In this document: positions 1 to 9,062 of the stretch, piece after piece
Numbering within the stretch: position 1 is the stretch's first letter
Layout: the number at the start of each line of letters is the position of its first letter
DNA from: Mesorhizobium sp. M2D.F.Ca.ET.226.01.1.1
GTDB taxonomy: Bacteria > Pseudomonadota > Alphaproteobacteria > Rhizobiales > Rhizobiaceae
NCBI RefSeq assembly: GCF_004022705.2
Contig: NZ_RZOY02000003.1
Coordinates: forward strand, 372,001-436,000
DNA length: 64,000 nt
Direction: 5' to 3'
Notes under the pieces: generated by a model
What the model was told of the DNA's origin: nothing
Seen by the model: the letters and a program-made list of their open reading frames with translations, nothing else
Databases searched by the model: none
Program-made: the position numbers and the translations under genes

Positions 1-857
1 CCAAGCTCTTGATGCAATCGGGTATTGGTCCGGCCGATCATCTGAAATCGCTCGGCGTCACGCCTGTCCATGACCTGCCCGGCGTCGGCTCCAACATGCA
101 GGACCATCTCGATCTGTTCGTCATCGCCGAATGCACCGGCGACTATACCTACGACAACTACGCCAAGCTGCACCGCACCATGTGGGCCGGGCTGCAATAT
201 CTGCTGTTCAAGAATGGACCCGTCGCCTCAAGCCTCTTCGAGACCGGCGGCTTCTGGTACGCCGACCCGACCGCCGCCTCGCCCGACATCCAGTTCCATC
301 TCGGCCTCGGCTCCGGCATCGAGGCCGGCGTCGAGAAGCTGAAGAACCCGGGCGTTACGCTGAATTCGGCCTTCCTGCGTCCGCGTTCGCGTGGCACGGT
401 GCGGCTGAAGAGCGCCGACCCGGCCGACCATCCGCTGATCGATCCGAACTATTGGTCCGACCCCTATGATCGCGACATGTCGATCAAGGGACTCAGGCTG
501 GCGCGCGAGATCATGCGCCAGAAGGCGCTGCAACCTTATGTGCTGCGCGAAGTGCTGCCCGGCCCGAGCCTGCAAAGCGACGACGACCTCATCGACTATG
601 CTTGCCGCACCTCCAAGACCGATCACCACCCTGTCGGCACCTGCCGCATGGGTCATGACGCGATGGCGGTGGTGACGCCCGATCTCAAGCTGCGCGGCAT
701 CGAGGGTTTGCGCGTCTGCGACGCCTCGGTGATGCCGCGCGTGCCCTCCTCCAACACCAACGCGCCGACCATCATGGTCGGTGAAAAAGGGGCCGACCTC
801 ATCCTCGGCCGCGAGCCACTGCCGCCGGCGGTGTTCAAGGGCAACCAGGCGGCATGA
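1..857 (+). CDS. GMC-family FAD oxidoreductase (choline/alcohol dehydrogenase-like), 3' part only
   Basis: The 5' end, including the FAD-binding GxGxxG region, lies outside the window; about 285 C-terminal residues are visible. The reading frame is open from position 3 with KLL then MQSGIGP, matching the GMC signature in which SGIGP follows the FAD-binding half. Near the C-terminus HHPVGTCRMG carries the histidine used as catalytic base in GMC enzymes, followed by the conserved NTNAPTIMVGEKGADLI segment. GMC enzymes oxidise primary alcohols such as choline to aldehydes with FAD. The substrate cannot be set from this half. A Dabb gene follows after 10 bp and an MFS carrier after that, so a small uptake-and-oxidation unit is plausible. 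Confidence 0.9.
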   Translation, partial: KLLMQSGIGPADHLKSLGVTPVHDLPGVGSNMQDHLDLFVIAECTGDYTYDNYAKLHRTMWAGLQYLLFKNGPVASSLFETGGFWYADPTAASPDIQFHLGLGSGIEAGVEKLKNPGVTLNSAFLRPRSRGTVRLKSADPADHPLIDPNYWSDPYDRDMSIKGLRLAREIMRQKALQPYVLREVLPGPSLQSDDDLIDYACRTSKTDHHPVGTCRMGHDAMAVVTPDLKLRGIEGLRVCDASVMPRVPSSNTNAPTIMVGEKGADLILGREPLPPAVFKGNQAA

Positions 858-867
858 GGCATCAAAG

Positions 868-1185
868 ATGATTCGGCATTGCGTCTTCGTCCGCTTTCGC
901 GACGACGTTCCTGAAACCGAGCACGCGGCCATCCATGCCGATCTCGAAGCGCTGCGCGCCGTCATCGACGGCATGGGCAAGGTGGAGTTCAGCGCCAATG
1001 TCAGCCCGGAGCCGTTCGCGCGCGACTTCGGCCACGGCTTCACCATCGATTTCCGCGATGCCGCCGCCCACGACGCCTATCTCGTGCACGAGGCGCATCA
1101 GCGCGCCGGTGCCCGTCTGGTCGCTGCGCTCAAGGGCGGCACCGACGGGCTGATGGTCATCGATCTGGAGGTGACGCAAATGTGA
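868..1185 (+). CDS. Dabb (stress-responsive A/B barrel) domain protein
   Basis: The protein has 105 residues and starts at the ATG at 868. It begins MIRHCVFVRF, the usual first strand of Dabb proteins, and ends with the typical DGLMVIDLEV strand. The family forms dimeric ferredoxin-like barrels, found both as stress proteins and as accessory or catalytic proteins of catabolic pathways. A longer reading from 781 is possible but overlaps the upstream GMC gene, and this ATG gives the normal family length. It lies 10 bp after the GMC gene and is probably co-transcribed with it. The exact role is unknown. Confidence 0.8.
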   Translation: MIRHCVFVRFRDDVPETEHAAIHADLEALRAVIDGMGKVEFSANVSPEPFARDFGHGFTIDFRDAAAHDAYLVHEAHQRAGARLVAALKGGTDGLMVIDLEVTQM

Positions 1186-1279
1186 CCGCCCGCCGGCTTA
1201 AAACCGGCAGCTGCCCCGTTCTCTTTTGCCCGCAGCGGAACATATCGCTCCTTTTGGGGAATGCAAAAGGAGCACCGCC

Positions 1280-2527
1280 TTGAACCTCACCAGCGAGCAG
1301 AAGAAAACCGTAGTCGCATCCTTTCTGGGCTGGACGCTCGACGCCTTCGATTTCTTTCTTCTAACCTTCCTGCTCACCGATATTGCCGCTGAATTCCAGA
1401 CTGATGTCCCGGCGGTCTCCAAGGCACTGTTCTTGACCTTGGCCACGCGCTTCATCGGCGCGTTCTTCTTCGGCATGCTTGCCGACAAATACGGCCGCAA
1501 GCCGATCCTGATGCTGAACATCGTCAGCTATTCGGTGATCGGTGCCTTGGCTGCCTTCTCGCCCAATCTCGGTATCTTCCTGGCGCTGCGTGCGCTGTTC
1601 GGCATTGCCATGGGCGGCGAATGGGGCCTTGGCAGCTCGCTTGCCATGGAATCCATTCCCCCAAGCGCCCGCGGCACGGTCTCCGGCATCCTCCAATGCG
1701 GCTATCCGGCCGGCTATCTGCTCGCCGCCGTCGTCTACGGACTGCTCTACGGCCAGAAGATCGGCGACTTCACTGTCGGCTGGCGCGCAATGTTCTTGCT
1801 TAGCTTCGCACCGGCGCTGATCGTGCTTTTCATCCGCTCGCACGTGCCGGAATCGCCCGCTTTCGTCGAGGCCCGCCAGCACGTGAAGCCGGGACTGCTC
1901 GAAACGCTGCAGAAGCACTGGGGCATCGCGCTCTATGCCGTGGTGCTGATGATGTTCTTCAACTTCTTCAGCCATGGCACGCAGGACCTCTATCCGACCT
2001 TCCTGAAGAAGCAGCACGGTTTCGACCCGCATACGGTGAGCTGGATCACCATCGTCGCCAATATCGGCGCCATCGTCGGCGGCCTGGCCTTCGGTGCCTT
2101 ATCGGAGAAGATCGGCCGCATCAACGCAATCACGCTGGCCTGCCTGATCGCACTGCCGGCGCTCCCGCTTTGGGCCTTTTCGACCACTCCCTTCATGCTG
2201 GCGGCTGGCGCCTTCGTCATGCAGGTCGCCGTGCAGGGCGCCTGGGGCGTCATCCCGGTACATCTCAACGAGCTCTCGCCTGGCGCCGTGCGCGCGACGC
2301 TGCCCGGCTTCATCTACCAGGCCGGCAATCTGGCCGCTTCCTATGGCGGGCCTTACCAAGCCGGCATCGCCGAGGCGCCCGGCAGCAGCTATGGCTACGC
2401 GCTGGCGCTCTTTGCCGGCGTGGTCGCCGTCTGCATCATCGTCGCCATCCGCTTCAGCCCGGAGAAGCGCGGCCAGGTGATGACCGTGTTGGATCGCGAA
2501 GTCGGCGCAATTCCAGAAAAAGTGTGA
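1280..2527 (+). CDS. MFS transporter of the sialate/lactate:H+ symporter type
   Basis: The start chosen is TTG at 1280 because AAAAGGAG at 1265-1272 sits 7 bases upstream; an upstream TTG at 1226 lacks a comparable site. The product has about 415 residues and roughly twelve hydrophobic segments. The opening EQKKTVVASFLGWTLDAFDFF is typical of JEN/NanT-like carriers, and the MFS loop motif GMLADKYGRKP lies between segments 2 and 3. RALFGIAMGGEWGLGSSLAME is the usual motif of segment 4. Carboxylates such as lactate or sialate are the known substrates of relatives; the substrate here is unknown. The last codons and stop lie in an interspersed repeat, so the C-terminal tail is repeat-derived. Confidence 0.85.
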   Translation: MNLTSEQKKTVVASFLGWTLDAFDFFLLTFLLTDIAAEFQTDVPAVSKALFLTLATRFIGAFFFGMLADKYGRKPILMLNIVSYSVIGALAAFSPNLGIFLALRALFGIAMGGEWGLGSSLAMESIPPSARGTVSGILQCGYPAGYLLAAVVYGLLYGQKIGDFTVGWRAMFLLSFAPALIVLFIRSHVPESPAFVEARQHVKPGLLETLQKHWGIALYAVVLMMFFNFFSHGTQDLYPTFLKKQHGFDPHTVSWITIVANIGAIVGGLAFGALSEKIGRINAITLACLIALPALPLWAFSTTPFMLAAGAFVMQVAVQGAWGVIPVHLNELSPGAVRATLPGFIYQAGNLAASYGGPYQAGIAEAPGSSYGYALALFAGVVAVCIIVAIRFSPEKRGQVMTVLDREVGAIPEKV

Positions 2528-2609
2528 GCGGTTTTCCGTCCGGAATTGCGCCAAGACAAAAAAGACATAGAGCGGTTTGCCGTTTCCGTGAAACGGCAGA
2601 CCGCTCTAT
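2508..2609. repeat. Interspersed palindromic repeat, copy 1, doubling as bidirectional terminator
   Basis: About 100 bp that recurs at 49861-49958, with shorter pieces near 59350 and 60530. It carries a GCGGTTTTCCG/CGGAATTGC core and then a hairpin at 2567-2609: 20-bp arms with one mismatch around a 3-base loop. The hairpin lies between two convergent genes. The stop of the MFS gene (2525-2527) and the stop of the DMT permease (2606-2608, minus) both fall inside the repeat. Confidence 0.8.
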
Positions 2610-3451
2610 CCGAGCCTGAGTGCGACGACGCCGGCGACAATGCTGAGCGCGGCAGCACCGCGCCAGCCCGTCATCTTCTCGCCCAGCGCGAAGACCGAGA
2701 TCATCATGGCGAAAAGGATCGAGGTCTCGCGCAGCGACGCGACCGAGGCGATTGGCGCCTTGGTCATTGCCCACATCACGATCCAGTAGGCCGCGCCGCT
2801 GAGCACGCCGGTGAACACCCCGGCCTTCCAGTCGCGCGCCAGCACGGGCAGCGATTGCGGTCCGCGAAAGGCAAGGCAAAGCACCAGCGCCCCGGCCGCA
2901 TCGCAGACGAACAGCCAGGCCGCATAGCTTTGCGCGGTTGCCGCCAGCCGCGCGCCGCTGCCGTCGGAGAGCGTGTAGCTGGCGATGAAGATCGAGGTGC
3001 CGAGCGCGAAACCGACCGCCCGCAGATTGAAGCGTTCGAGATGGACGCCGCCGCGAAACGACATCACCAGCGTGCCCGCCGACAAAAGCACGATGCCGAG
3101 GATGGCGAGCGGTGCAGGAACCTCGCCGACCACGACCATGCCGCCAAGCGCCGAAAGCAGCGGCGCGGTGCCGCGCGCCAGCGGATAGGTCTGGGCGAAA
3201 TCGCCGGCCTTGTAGGCGCCGATCAGGAATGTCCGGTAGCCCATGTGGAAGAAAACCGAGGCGAGGATGAATGGCCAGACCTCGGCCTTCGGCACTTCGA
3301 CGAAGGGCAGCACCACGAGAGCCGCAAATCCCATGCCGAGCGTCATCAGCGTGATCGACAGGAAGCGATCGAGATGCACCTTGACCAACGCGTTCCAGAT
3401 CGCATGCATGGCGGCCGCGGCAAGCACGGCGAGGAAGACGAAAATCGTCAT
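2606..3451 (-). CDS. EamA/DMT-family permease
   Basis: The product has 281 residues and about ten hydrophobic segments arranged as two five-helix halves, as in EamA drug/metabolite transporters. The start is the ATG at 3451 (MTIFVFLAVL), 7 bases after the stop of the upstream endonuclease-fold gene, so the two are probably co-transcribed. ARGTAPLLSALGG and the C-terminal SLRETSILFAMMISVFALGE are the two EamA repeat signatures. These carriers export or exchange amino acids, nucleotides or other metabolites; the substrate is unknown. The TAG stop lies inside the hairpin of the adjacent repeat. Confidence 0.85.
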   Translation of the reverse strand: MTIFVFLAVLAAAAMHAIWNALVKVHLDRFLSITLMTLGMGFAALVVLPFVEVPKAEVWPFILASVFFHMGYRTFLIGAYKAGDFAQTYPLARGTAPLLSALGGMVVVGEVPAPLAILGIVLLSAGTLVMSFRGGVHLERFNLRAVGFALGTSIFIASYTLSDGSGARLAATAQSYAAWLFVCDAAGALVLCLAFRGPQSLPVLARDWKAGVFTGVLSGAAYWIVMWAMTKAPIASVASLRETSILFAMMISVFALGEKMTGWRGAAALSIVAGVVALRLG

Positions 3452-3458
3452 GCCCGGT

Positions 3459-4364
3459 TCATCCGCCAGAAAGACCCGGCGTTTCCAGGTCGATGTCGAT
3501 CCTGAGCGGGAAATGGTCGGAGGCCACTTCGCCGATATCGGCGCCGACCGAGCGCACGCGATCGGCCAGCATGCCGCCGACGAAACAATGGTCGAGCCGG
3601 CGCTTGGCGAGCCTGCCGTCGATGATCTTTTCGTGCGTGTGGAAGTCGGCCACGGGCTCGGCGGCGACGGCCGCGGCATCGACGAAACCGTCGCTATAGG
3701 CAGCGCCCCGATGGTACGGCGTGCTCCCGACGATGCGCCGGTACTCGGCACAACCCGGCTCCATGTTGAAATCGCCCAGCCAAATCGCCGCCAGCGGGTT
3801 TTCCGGTTCCGGCTGGCCGTTCGACCAGTTGCGCTGCGGCTCATCGTCGGCGCCGCTCCAGGGGCCGCCGTCGGACGGCGCATGGCGATGCTCGGCAAGC
3901 AGATAGTCGATCTGCTCCAGCCGCTCCTCGGCCGCGATATGGGCAAGATGCAGCGAAAGCACCCGCACCGGTCCCGCCGGCGTGCGGATCATGCATTCCA
4001 GCGCCGCGTTGCGGGTGTTGAGTGGCCTCACCGTCCGCCGCAGCGGCAGCGTGTGCAGGCGTGACCAGACGATCGGCAGCTTCGACAGCACCATCGTGCC
4101 GAACTGGCGCCGGCGGTTGACGACGCGGCCGTCGCGCGTCTCGCTGGCGTCCATGTCGAAGGCCGGGCCGTAGGCCCAGTAATAGTCGGGCAGCAGGCTG
4201 GACAGTTTCTCGGGCTGGTCGTCTTCATTGCTGCGCAGCCAATGCCGCTCGACTTCCTGCAGCGCGATGATGTCGGCGCCGTCCACCAGCCTGGCGGCGC
4301 GGGCGAGATCGTAGCGCCCGTCGCTGCCGTAGCCATACTGGATGTTGTAGCTGATCAGCTTCAT
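3459..4364 (-). CDS. Endonuclease/exonuclease/phosphatase-family protein
   Basis: The product has 301 residues. It shows the ordered motifs of the DNase I/sphingomyelinase/inositol-phosphatase fold: SYNIQYG (metal-site Asn) at the start, IIALQEVE (catalytic Glu) near residue 35, LSLHLAH in the middle, LGDFN near residue 195 and SDHFPL near the C-terminus. Members hydrolyse phosphodiesters in nucleic acids, phospholipids or signalling phosphates. No signal peptide is visible, so it probably acts in the cytoplasm. It heads a two-gene unit with the DMT permease. The substrate cannot be assigned. Confidence 0.85.
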   Translation of the reverse strand: MKLISYNIQYGYGSDGRYDLARAARLVDGADIIALQEVERHWLRSNEDDQPEKLSSLLPDYYWAYGPAFDMDASETRDGRVVNRRRQFGTMVLSKLPIVWSRLHTLPLRRTVRPLNTRNAALECMIRTPAGPVRVLSLHLAHIAAEERLEQIDYLLAEHRHAPSDGGPWSGADDEPQRNWSNGQPEPENPLAAIWLGDFNMEPGCAEYRRIVGSTPYHRGAAYSDGFVDAAAVAAEPVADFHTHEKIIDGRLAKRRLDHCFVGGMLADRVRSVGADIGEVASDHFPLRIDIDLETPGLSGG

Positions 4365-4477
4365 TGATTAACCGGCTCACTTCTGATGACCGCAGTAGCG
4401 CCCAGCCCGCTGCGTTGCAATGGACCGCGGGGGCAAGTGGAATAGTCCACAATGGAAACCGACGGACCCAGCACCCT

Positions 4478-6031
4478 CTAATAGGTCGTCAGCGGCTGGA
4501 ATGTCCCGGCTGGCGCGGCTGCCAGTTCCGCCCAGTCGATCTCTTCTTCCAGCCGATGATAGGCCTCGTCGCCGATCGTACCGTTGCTGCGCAACTCCTC
4601 GAGCGTGTCGCGCTGCCGCTTGATGGCGTAGAGGCGAAGCCGGTCGTATTCGGTCGCGGCTTGGGCGTGCTCCGGATCCTCGGCGATCCGCCGTTGCGCC
4701 TCGTATTGCTCGCGCACCACAGCTGCCGCGGCCGATGTCTTGCGGCTGAGCACGTCGAGCGCGGCCTCCATGACGGCGACGCGCGCCAGCGCCACCTCAC
4801 GGTCGACGGTCGTATCGCGCGGAAAGTTGAGCCGGCGCAAAAGCGGCTTCAGCGTCATGCCCTGCAACACCAGCGTGCCGAGCACGACGGCGAAAGCAGC
4901 AAGCACGATCGGATCGCGGCCAGGGAAGCCGACAGGCAAGGCGACGGCGGCGACCAGCGTCACCAGCCCGCGCATACCGCACCAACCGACCAGCACGGCG
5001 CCGCGAAACGTCGGCGCGTCCAGCGGTTGGTCGCCGATGTCGACGCGAGCGAACCAGCGGATGACCGCCACGTAACCGGCCACCCAGACGAGGCGCGCCA
5101 CGATGACCACGGCAAGTACCGTCGCGGCGAAGAGAAAGGCCTCGCCTTGCCCGTCTCCGGAAAGCCGGCCGATGATCGACCGCGCCTGCAGGCCCATCAG
5201 CACGAAAGCCAGCACGTTGAGCACGAAAACCGCCGACTCCCAGACCGAGTAGGTGCTGACCCGACGTCTGGGCGACATCCGGCGTGGTCCACCGCGCGCG
5301 AGGGTGATGGCATAGACGACGATGGTGATGATGGCCGAAAGGCCGAGCTTGTCGGCGATGATCCAGACGGCGAAAGTTCCGGCGAACTGCACCACTGTGC
5401 TGCTTGCCGCATCCTCGATGCGCGAGAAGGTGATCAGCGACAAGCGCCCGAACACATAGCCGGCGAAAACGCTGCCGATCGTCGCCAGCAAGATGACCGG
5501 AACCGCCTCTCGCCAAACGAGCGAACCGATAGCGGCCGCGACCGAGATCCGGTAGATCAGCAGCGCCGTGGCGTCGTTGAGCAGGCTCTCGCCCTGCAAG
5601 ATGGCGGTGATGCGGTGCGGCACCTTGAACTGGTTAAGCACCGCGCTTGCCGCAACCGCATCCGGCGGCGCGACGATGGCGCCGAGCGCGATTGCCGCCG
5701 CGATCGGCAGGCCGCCCATCGTCCAGCCGACAAAAGCAACCACCACCGCCGTGAAGACGACAGCGCCGAGCGCCAGCAGGATCAGCGACAGCCGGTAGCG
5801 CTGGAGATCGCGCAGCGAGGTGTCGAAGGCGGCATCGAGGAGCACCGGAGCGATGAACAGCGCAAGCGCCAGTTCCGGGTCGATCTCGATCGTCGGCGCC
5901 CCCGGCACGAAGGCGATGCCGACACCAGCAAGCGCCAGCAGCGATGGATAGGGTATCTCCAACCGCCGCGACAGCGCCGTCAGCGCGACGGCGATCAGAA
6001 GCAGGACAAGGGTCAGTTCGAACAGGGCCAT
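4478..6031 (-). CDS. CPA1-family Na+/H+ antiporter
   Basis: The product has 517 residues: an N-terminal membrane domain of about 400 residues with some twelve segments and a hydrophilic C-terminal tail. The CPA1 core is visible: APVLLDAAFD, then the ALGAIVAPPDAVAASAVL segment containing the ion-binding Asp, and GESLLNDATALLIY. The last 120 residues are charged, helical and probably cytoplasmic, with regulatory features as in other bacterial NhaP-like proteins. Its role would be pH or sodium homeostasis at the inner membrane. It stands alone on the minus strand, with 113 bp to the next gene downstream. Confidence 0.9.
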   Translation of the reverse strand: MALFELTLVLLLIAVALTALSRRLEIPYPSLLALAGVGIAFVPGAPTIEIDPELALALFIAPVLLDAAFDTSLRDLQRYRLSLILLALGAVVFTAVVVAFVGWTMGGLPIAAAIALGAIVAPPDAVAASAVLNQFKVPHRITAILQGESLLNDATALLIYRISVAAAIGSLVWREAVPVILLATIGSVFAGYVFGRLSLITFSRIEDAASSTVVQFAGTFAVWIIADKLGLSAIITIVVYAITLARGGPRRMSPRRRVSTYSVWESAVFVLNVLAFVLMGLQARSIIGRLSGDGQGEAFLFAATVLAVVIVARLVWVAGYVAVIRWFARVDIGDQPLDAPTFRGAVLVGWCGMRGLVTLVAAVALPVGFPGRDPIVLAAFAVVLGTLVLQGMTLKPLLRRLNFPRDTTVDREVALARVAVMEAALDVLSRKTSAAAAVVREQYEAQRRIAEDPEHAQAATEYDRLRLYAIKRQRDTLEELRSNGTIGDEAYHRLEEEIDWAELAAAPAGTFQPLTTY

Positions 6032-6212
6032 GGCTTATCGTAGCGGCGAAGCACGGCGCTTGGCAGTACCCTGAGACAAGGATGCTGTTGATTTATCCAG
6101 CGCGTCGATATTGCCCGGCTATGCGCGCATTGCGTTGGCCTGATGAGCTTCAGTCCAGTTGGTGAGGCTGTGCCGAGATTGCAGGCCGGCCTCACCTGAA
6201 TATCGGTATAGC

Positions 6213-7277
6213 CTAGTGCAGAACCAGCATATCGCCCGACGAAAACGAGATATCCGCCTTGTCGCCGACGACCGGCGGCGGCGTCGTCGAATTGTTGAAG
6301 GTGTCGAGCGACACAGTGTTGCCGCCGATGCCGACACGCACGCGGATGACCGAGCCGAGGAAATGCACCTCGGCGATCTCGCCCGACAGGCTGGTGTCGT
6401 GGCCGGGCTGGCGCGCCAGCGAGATGGCCTCGGGGCGCAGCGCCAGCGACAGCGTATCGCCCGACTTCGAGCCATTGAGCTTGCCCTTCAGCGCAACCTC
6501 CTGGCTGTTCACGCGCACCCTGCCAGCGCCGGCATCGGTCACCGTGCCTTCGAGCACGTTGAGCGTGCCAACGAAATTGGCGACGAACTTGGTCGCCGGC
6601 CGGTTGTAGATCTCGAACGGCGTGCCGACCTGCTCGGCCTTGCCGCCATACATCACCGCGATGCGGTCGGAGATCGACAGCGCCTCTTCCTGGTCATGCG
6701 TGACGAAGATGGTGGTGATGTCGAGCTTCTTCTGGATCGAGCGGATTTCCTCGCGCAGCGACACGCGCACCTTGGCGTCGAGCGCCGACAGCGGCTCGTC
6801 GAGCAAAAGGAGCTTCGGTTTCGGCGCGATGGCGCGCGCGAGCGCGATGCGCTGCTGCTGGCCGCCGGAAAGCTGGTAGGGATAGCGGTCGGCCATCTGC
6901 GGCAGCTTGATGATGTCGAGCATCTCGGCGACCCGCCTGTCGGAATCCGCCTTGGGCATGCCGGCGACCTTGAGACCGAAGGCGATATTCTGCGCCACCG
7001 TCAGGTTCGGGAACAGCGCATAGGCCTGGAACACCATGCCGACATTGCGCTGGTTGGGCTTCAATCGGGTGATGTCCTTGCCGCCGACGACGATCTTGCC
7101 GGCTGACGGCTCCTCGAAGCCGGCGACCATGCGCAGCACCGTCGTCTTGCCGCAGCCGGACGGGCCGAGGAAGGAGACGAATTCGCCGGGTTCGACGTCG
7201 AGGCTGAAATCCTGCACCACGGTGTTGGTGCCGTAGGACTTTCGCACATGCTGGATGGACAGGAATGGCTCGGCCAT
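6213..7277 (-). CDS. ABC transporter ATP-binding protein (PotA/FbpC-like, with TOBE domain)
   Basis: The product has 354 residues. Walker A is GPSGCGKTT near residue 38, the signature is LSGGQQQR near 135, Walker B is LLLLDEPLSALD near 155, and the switch histidine is in VTHDQEEA. About 120 residues follow, forming TOBE-type beta domains as in importers of polyamines, iron or phosphonates. It is the last gene of a minus-strand ABC operon (binding protein, two permeases, ATPase), 15 bp after the second permease. It powers import at the inner membrane; the substrate is set by the binding protein and is not known. Confidence 0.92.
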   Translation of the reverse strand: MAEPFLSIQHVRKSYGTNTVVQDFSLDVEPGEFVSFLGPSGCGKTTVLRMVAGFEEPSAGKIVVGGKDITRLKPNQRNVGMVFQAYALFPNLTVAQNIAFGLKVAGMPKADSDRRVAEMLDIIKLPQMADRYPYQLSGGQQQRIALARAIAPKPKLLLLDEPLSALDAKVRVSLREEIRSIQKKLDITTIFVTHDQEEALSISDRIAVMYGGKAEQVGTPFEIYNRPATKFVANFVGTLNVLEGTVTDAGAGRVRVNSQEVALKGKLNGSKSGDTLSLALRPEAISLARQPGHDTSLSGEIAEVHFLGSVIRVRVGIGGNTVSLDTFNNSTTPPPVVGDKADISFSSGDMLVLH

Positions 7278-7292
7278 GGCTTTTCTCTCAGG

Positions 7293-8084
7293 TCAATTCG
7301 GTCGGTTCGCCGATTTCGGCGCGAAACGGGACAGGATCTGGATCAGCGACATGCAGCCCCAGGTTATGGCGAAGGCGATGATGGCAAGTGCCGCCGGCTC
7401 ATAGGCTCGGTTGGCGCCGATATTCTGCAGATAGGGCCCGAATGCCGGGCGGTTCAGCAGGCTCGCCATCGTGAATTCGCCGATGACGATCGCGAAGGTC
7501 AGGAAGGCGCCCGACAGCACCGCGATCAGGACATTGGGCAGAATAACGCGGGTTATGATCGTGGTCCAGCCGGCGCCGAGGATCTGCGCCGCTTCGGTCA
7601 GCGTCCTGACATCGATGGTGCGCAGGCCCGTATCGACGGCGCGGTACATATAGGGCAGCGCCAGCGTCGCGTAACCGATCACAAGCAGGGCGCTGGCGCC
7701 CAGATCGCTGGACAGGAATGGCAGCGGCGAGTTCGAGCCGTACATTCTGATGTAGCCGAACACGATGACGATGGCCGGAATGACCAGTGGCAGCAACGTG
7801 ATGAACTCGACGATCGGCCTGATTTGAGGCAGGCGCAGCCGGATCCAGTAGGCCGCCGGCACCACGATCAGCACACCCAGGATGATCGTGAAGATCGCGG
7901 CGATAACCGAATACATGAAGGTCGCCTGGAAGCGCGGGTCGCCGAGCACGATCTGATAGGCGTCGAAGGAATGGACGCCGCGCCGCATGCGCATCGAAAA
8001 CTCGAATGTCGCCAGCAGCGGAATGAAGAAATAGGCCGTGCCGATAGCGAAGACGACCCAGGCCCAGAATTTGCCCGACTTCAT
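7293..8084 (-). CDS. ABC transporter permease (second subunit)
   Basis: The product has 263 residues and about six membrane segments. The start is the ATG at 8084 (MKSGKFWAWVVF), overlapping the stop of the first permease by 4 bp (ATGA). The EAA-loop equivalent that contacts the ATPase is TEAAQILGAGWTTIITRVILP near residue 175. It belongs to the PotC/FbpB-like permease group and pairs with the upstream permease. A longer open frame runs back to 9059, but its N-terminal half is an out-of-frame reading of permease 1. Confidence 0.9.
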   Translation of the reverse strand: MKSGKFWAWVVFAIGTAYFFIPLLATFEFSMRMRRGVHSFDAYQIVLGDPRFQATFMYSVIAAIFTIILGVLIVVPAAYWIRLRLPQIRPIVEFITLLPLVIPAIVIVFGYIRMYGSNSPLPFLSSDLGASALLVIGYATLALPYMYRAVDTGLRTIDVRTLTEAAQILGAGWTTIITRVILPNVLIAVLSGAFLTFAIVIGEFTMASLLNRPAFGPYLQNIGANRAYEPAALAIIAFAITWGCMSLIQILSRFAPKSANRPN

Positions 8085-8998
8085 TTCAGCCACCTCTCGG
8101 AACGGGTCCGGAACCAGATGTAGAAGACATTCGCCAGCCCGGTGATGACAATCATGCCGAAGGCAATCGCATAGCCGAGTTGCTGATTGTGCAGCACGTC
8201 GCCGTTGATCTGCGAGTAGAGCTTGATGGGAACGATGTTGAGCTGCGGGCCGGAGAACGCATAGGCCGTCGCGATGGCGCCGAAAGCGTTGGCGAACAAC
8301 AGGATGACGGTGCCGAGGAAACTCGGGAACAGAACCGGTATCACCACCATCCGCCAGAATTGCCACTGCGTGGCGCCGAGCGTGGCCGCGGCCTCGTTCC
8401 ATTCCTTCTTCAAGCCGTCTATCGCCGGCACGATGATCACGATCATCAGCGGGATCTGGAAGAACAGATAGACCACGATGAGGCCCCAGGTGGTTAGGAA
8501 ATTGAAACCCATCGCATAGATGTTCAGATTGAATATGTCGCGTAGCAGCACGGTCACGATGCCGACACGGCCCAGCGTCGCGATGAAGGCGAAGGCAAGC
8601 GGCAAGCCGGCAAAATTGGACGCGACGCCCGAGAAGGTCAGCGTCGCGGAACGGACCCAGCTTGGCAACCCGCCGCGCACAATAGCGATCGCTATCGCCA
8701 GCCCGGCAAACGCGCCGATGATGGCCGACCAGAAGCTGATCTTGATCGACACCCAATAGGAATTGCTGATGGAGGGATCGCTCACCAGTTGCAGGATATT
8801 GTCGAGCGTAAATGACCCATCGCCCCTCTGGAACGCGCCCAGCACGAGATAGAGCGTGGGCATAATCAGGAACATCAGGACGAAGACGAAGAAGGGCGCG
8901 ACGCCGACCCATTGCATCGGAAAGCGAAATGCGGTCGCCTCGGATGGCGGCGCGGATTTGGTGGCAATCGACTGATTTGAAAGCGAGAGATCGGTCAT
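8081..8998 (-). CDS. ABC transporter permease (first subunit)
   Basis: The product has 305 residues from the ATG at 8998 (MTDLSLSNQS). An alternative start at 9037 would add 13 residues, but it would begin inside a hairpin and is less likely. Six to seven hydrophobic segments are visible. The EAA loop is NEAAATLGATQWQFWRMVVIP near residue 215. The gene overlaps the next permease by 4 bp, so the two are translationally coupled. It forms the inner-membrane channel of the importer with the neighbouring permease. Confidence 0.9.
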   Translation of the reverse strand: MTDLSLSNQSIATKSAPPSEATAFRFPMQWVGVAPFFVFVLMFLIMPTLYLVLGAFQRGDGSFTLDNILQLVSDPSISNSYWVSIKISFWSAIIGAFAGLAIAIAIVRGGLPSWVRSATLTFSGVASNFAGLPLAFAFIATLGRVGIVTVLLRDIFNLNIYAMGFNFLTTWGLIVVYLFFQIPLMIVIIVPAIDGLKKEWNEAAATLGATQWQFWRMVVIPVLFPSFLGTVILLFANAFGAIATAYAFSGPQLNIVPIKLYSQINGDVLHNQQLGYAIAFGMIVITGLANVFYIWFRTRSERWLK

Positions 8999-9025
8999 GC
9001 GCCCGGTACCGTCTTCGAGAGAAAG

Positions 9026-9049
9026 CCGGGCGGCCAACAGGCCGCCCGG
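9026..9049 (-). terminator. GC-rich hairpin between binding-protein and permease genes
   Basis: A perfect 10-bp stem with loop AACA lies 14 bp after the stop of the binding-protein gene and upstream of permease 1. It has no U-tract. Such hairpins commonly slow 3' exonucleases or partly terminate transcription, so more binding protein is made than permease. That role is inferred. Confidence 0.6.
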
Positions 9050-9062
9050 TCGATTTCAAGCC

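Noticed and set aside
4364..6043. A 559-codon plus-strand frame opposite the CPA1 antiporter
   Set aside because: Highly charged and without fold or ribosome site, while the minus strand has a complete antiporter with all motifs.
7293..9059. A single 588-codon minus-strand gene covering both permeases
   Set aside because: Only its C-terminal part is a permease. The N-terminal part is the wrong frame of permease 1, which has its own correct frame and a 4-bp overlap.
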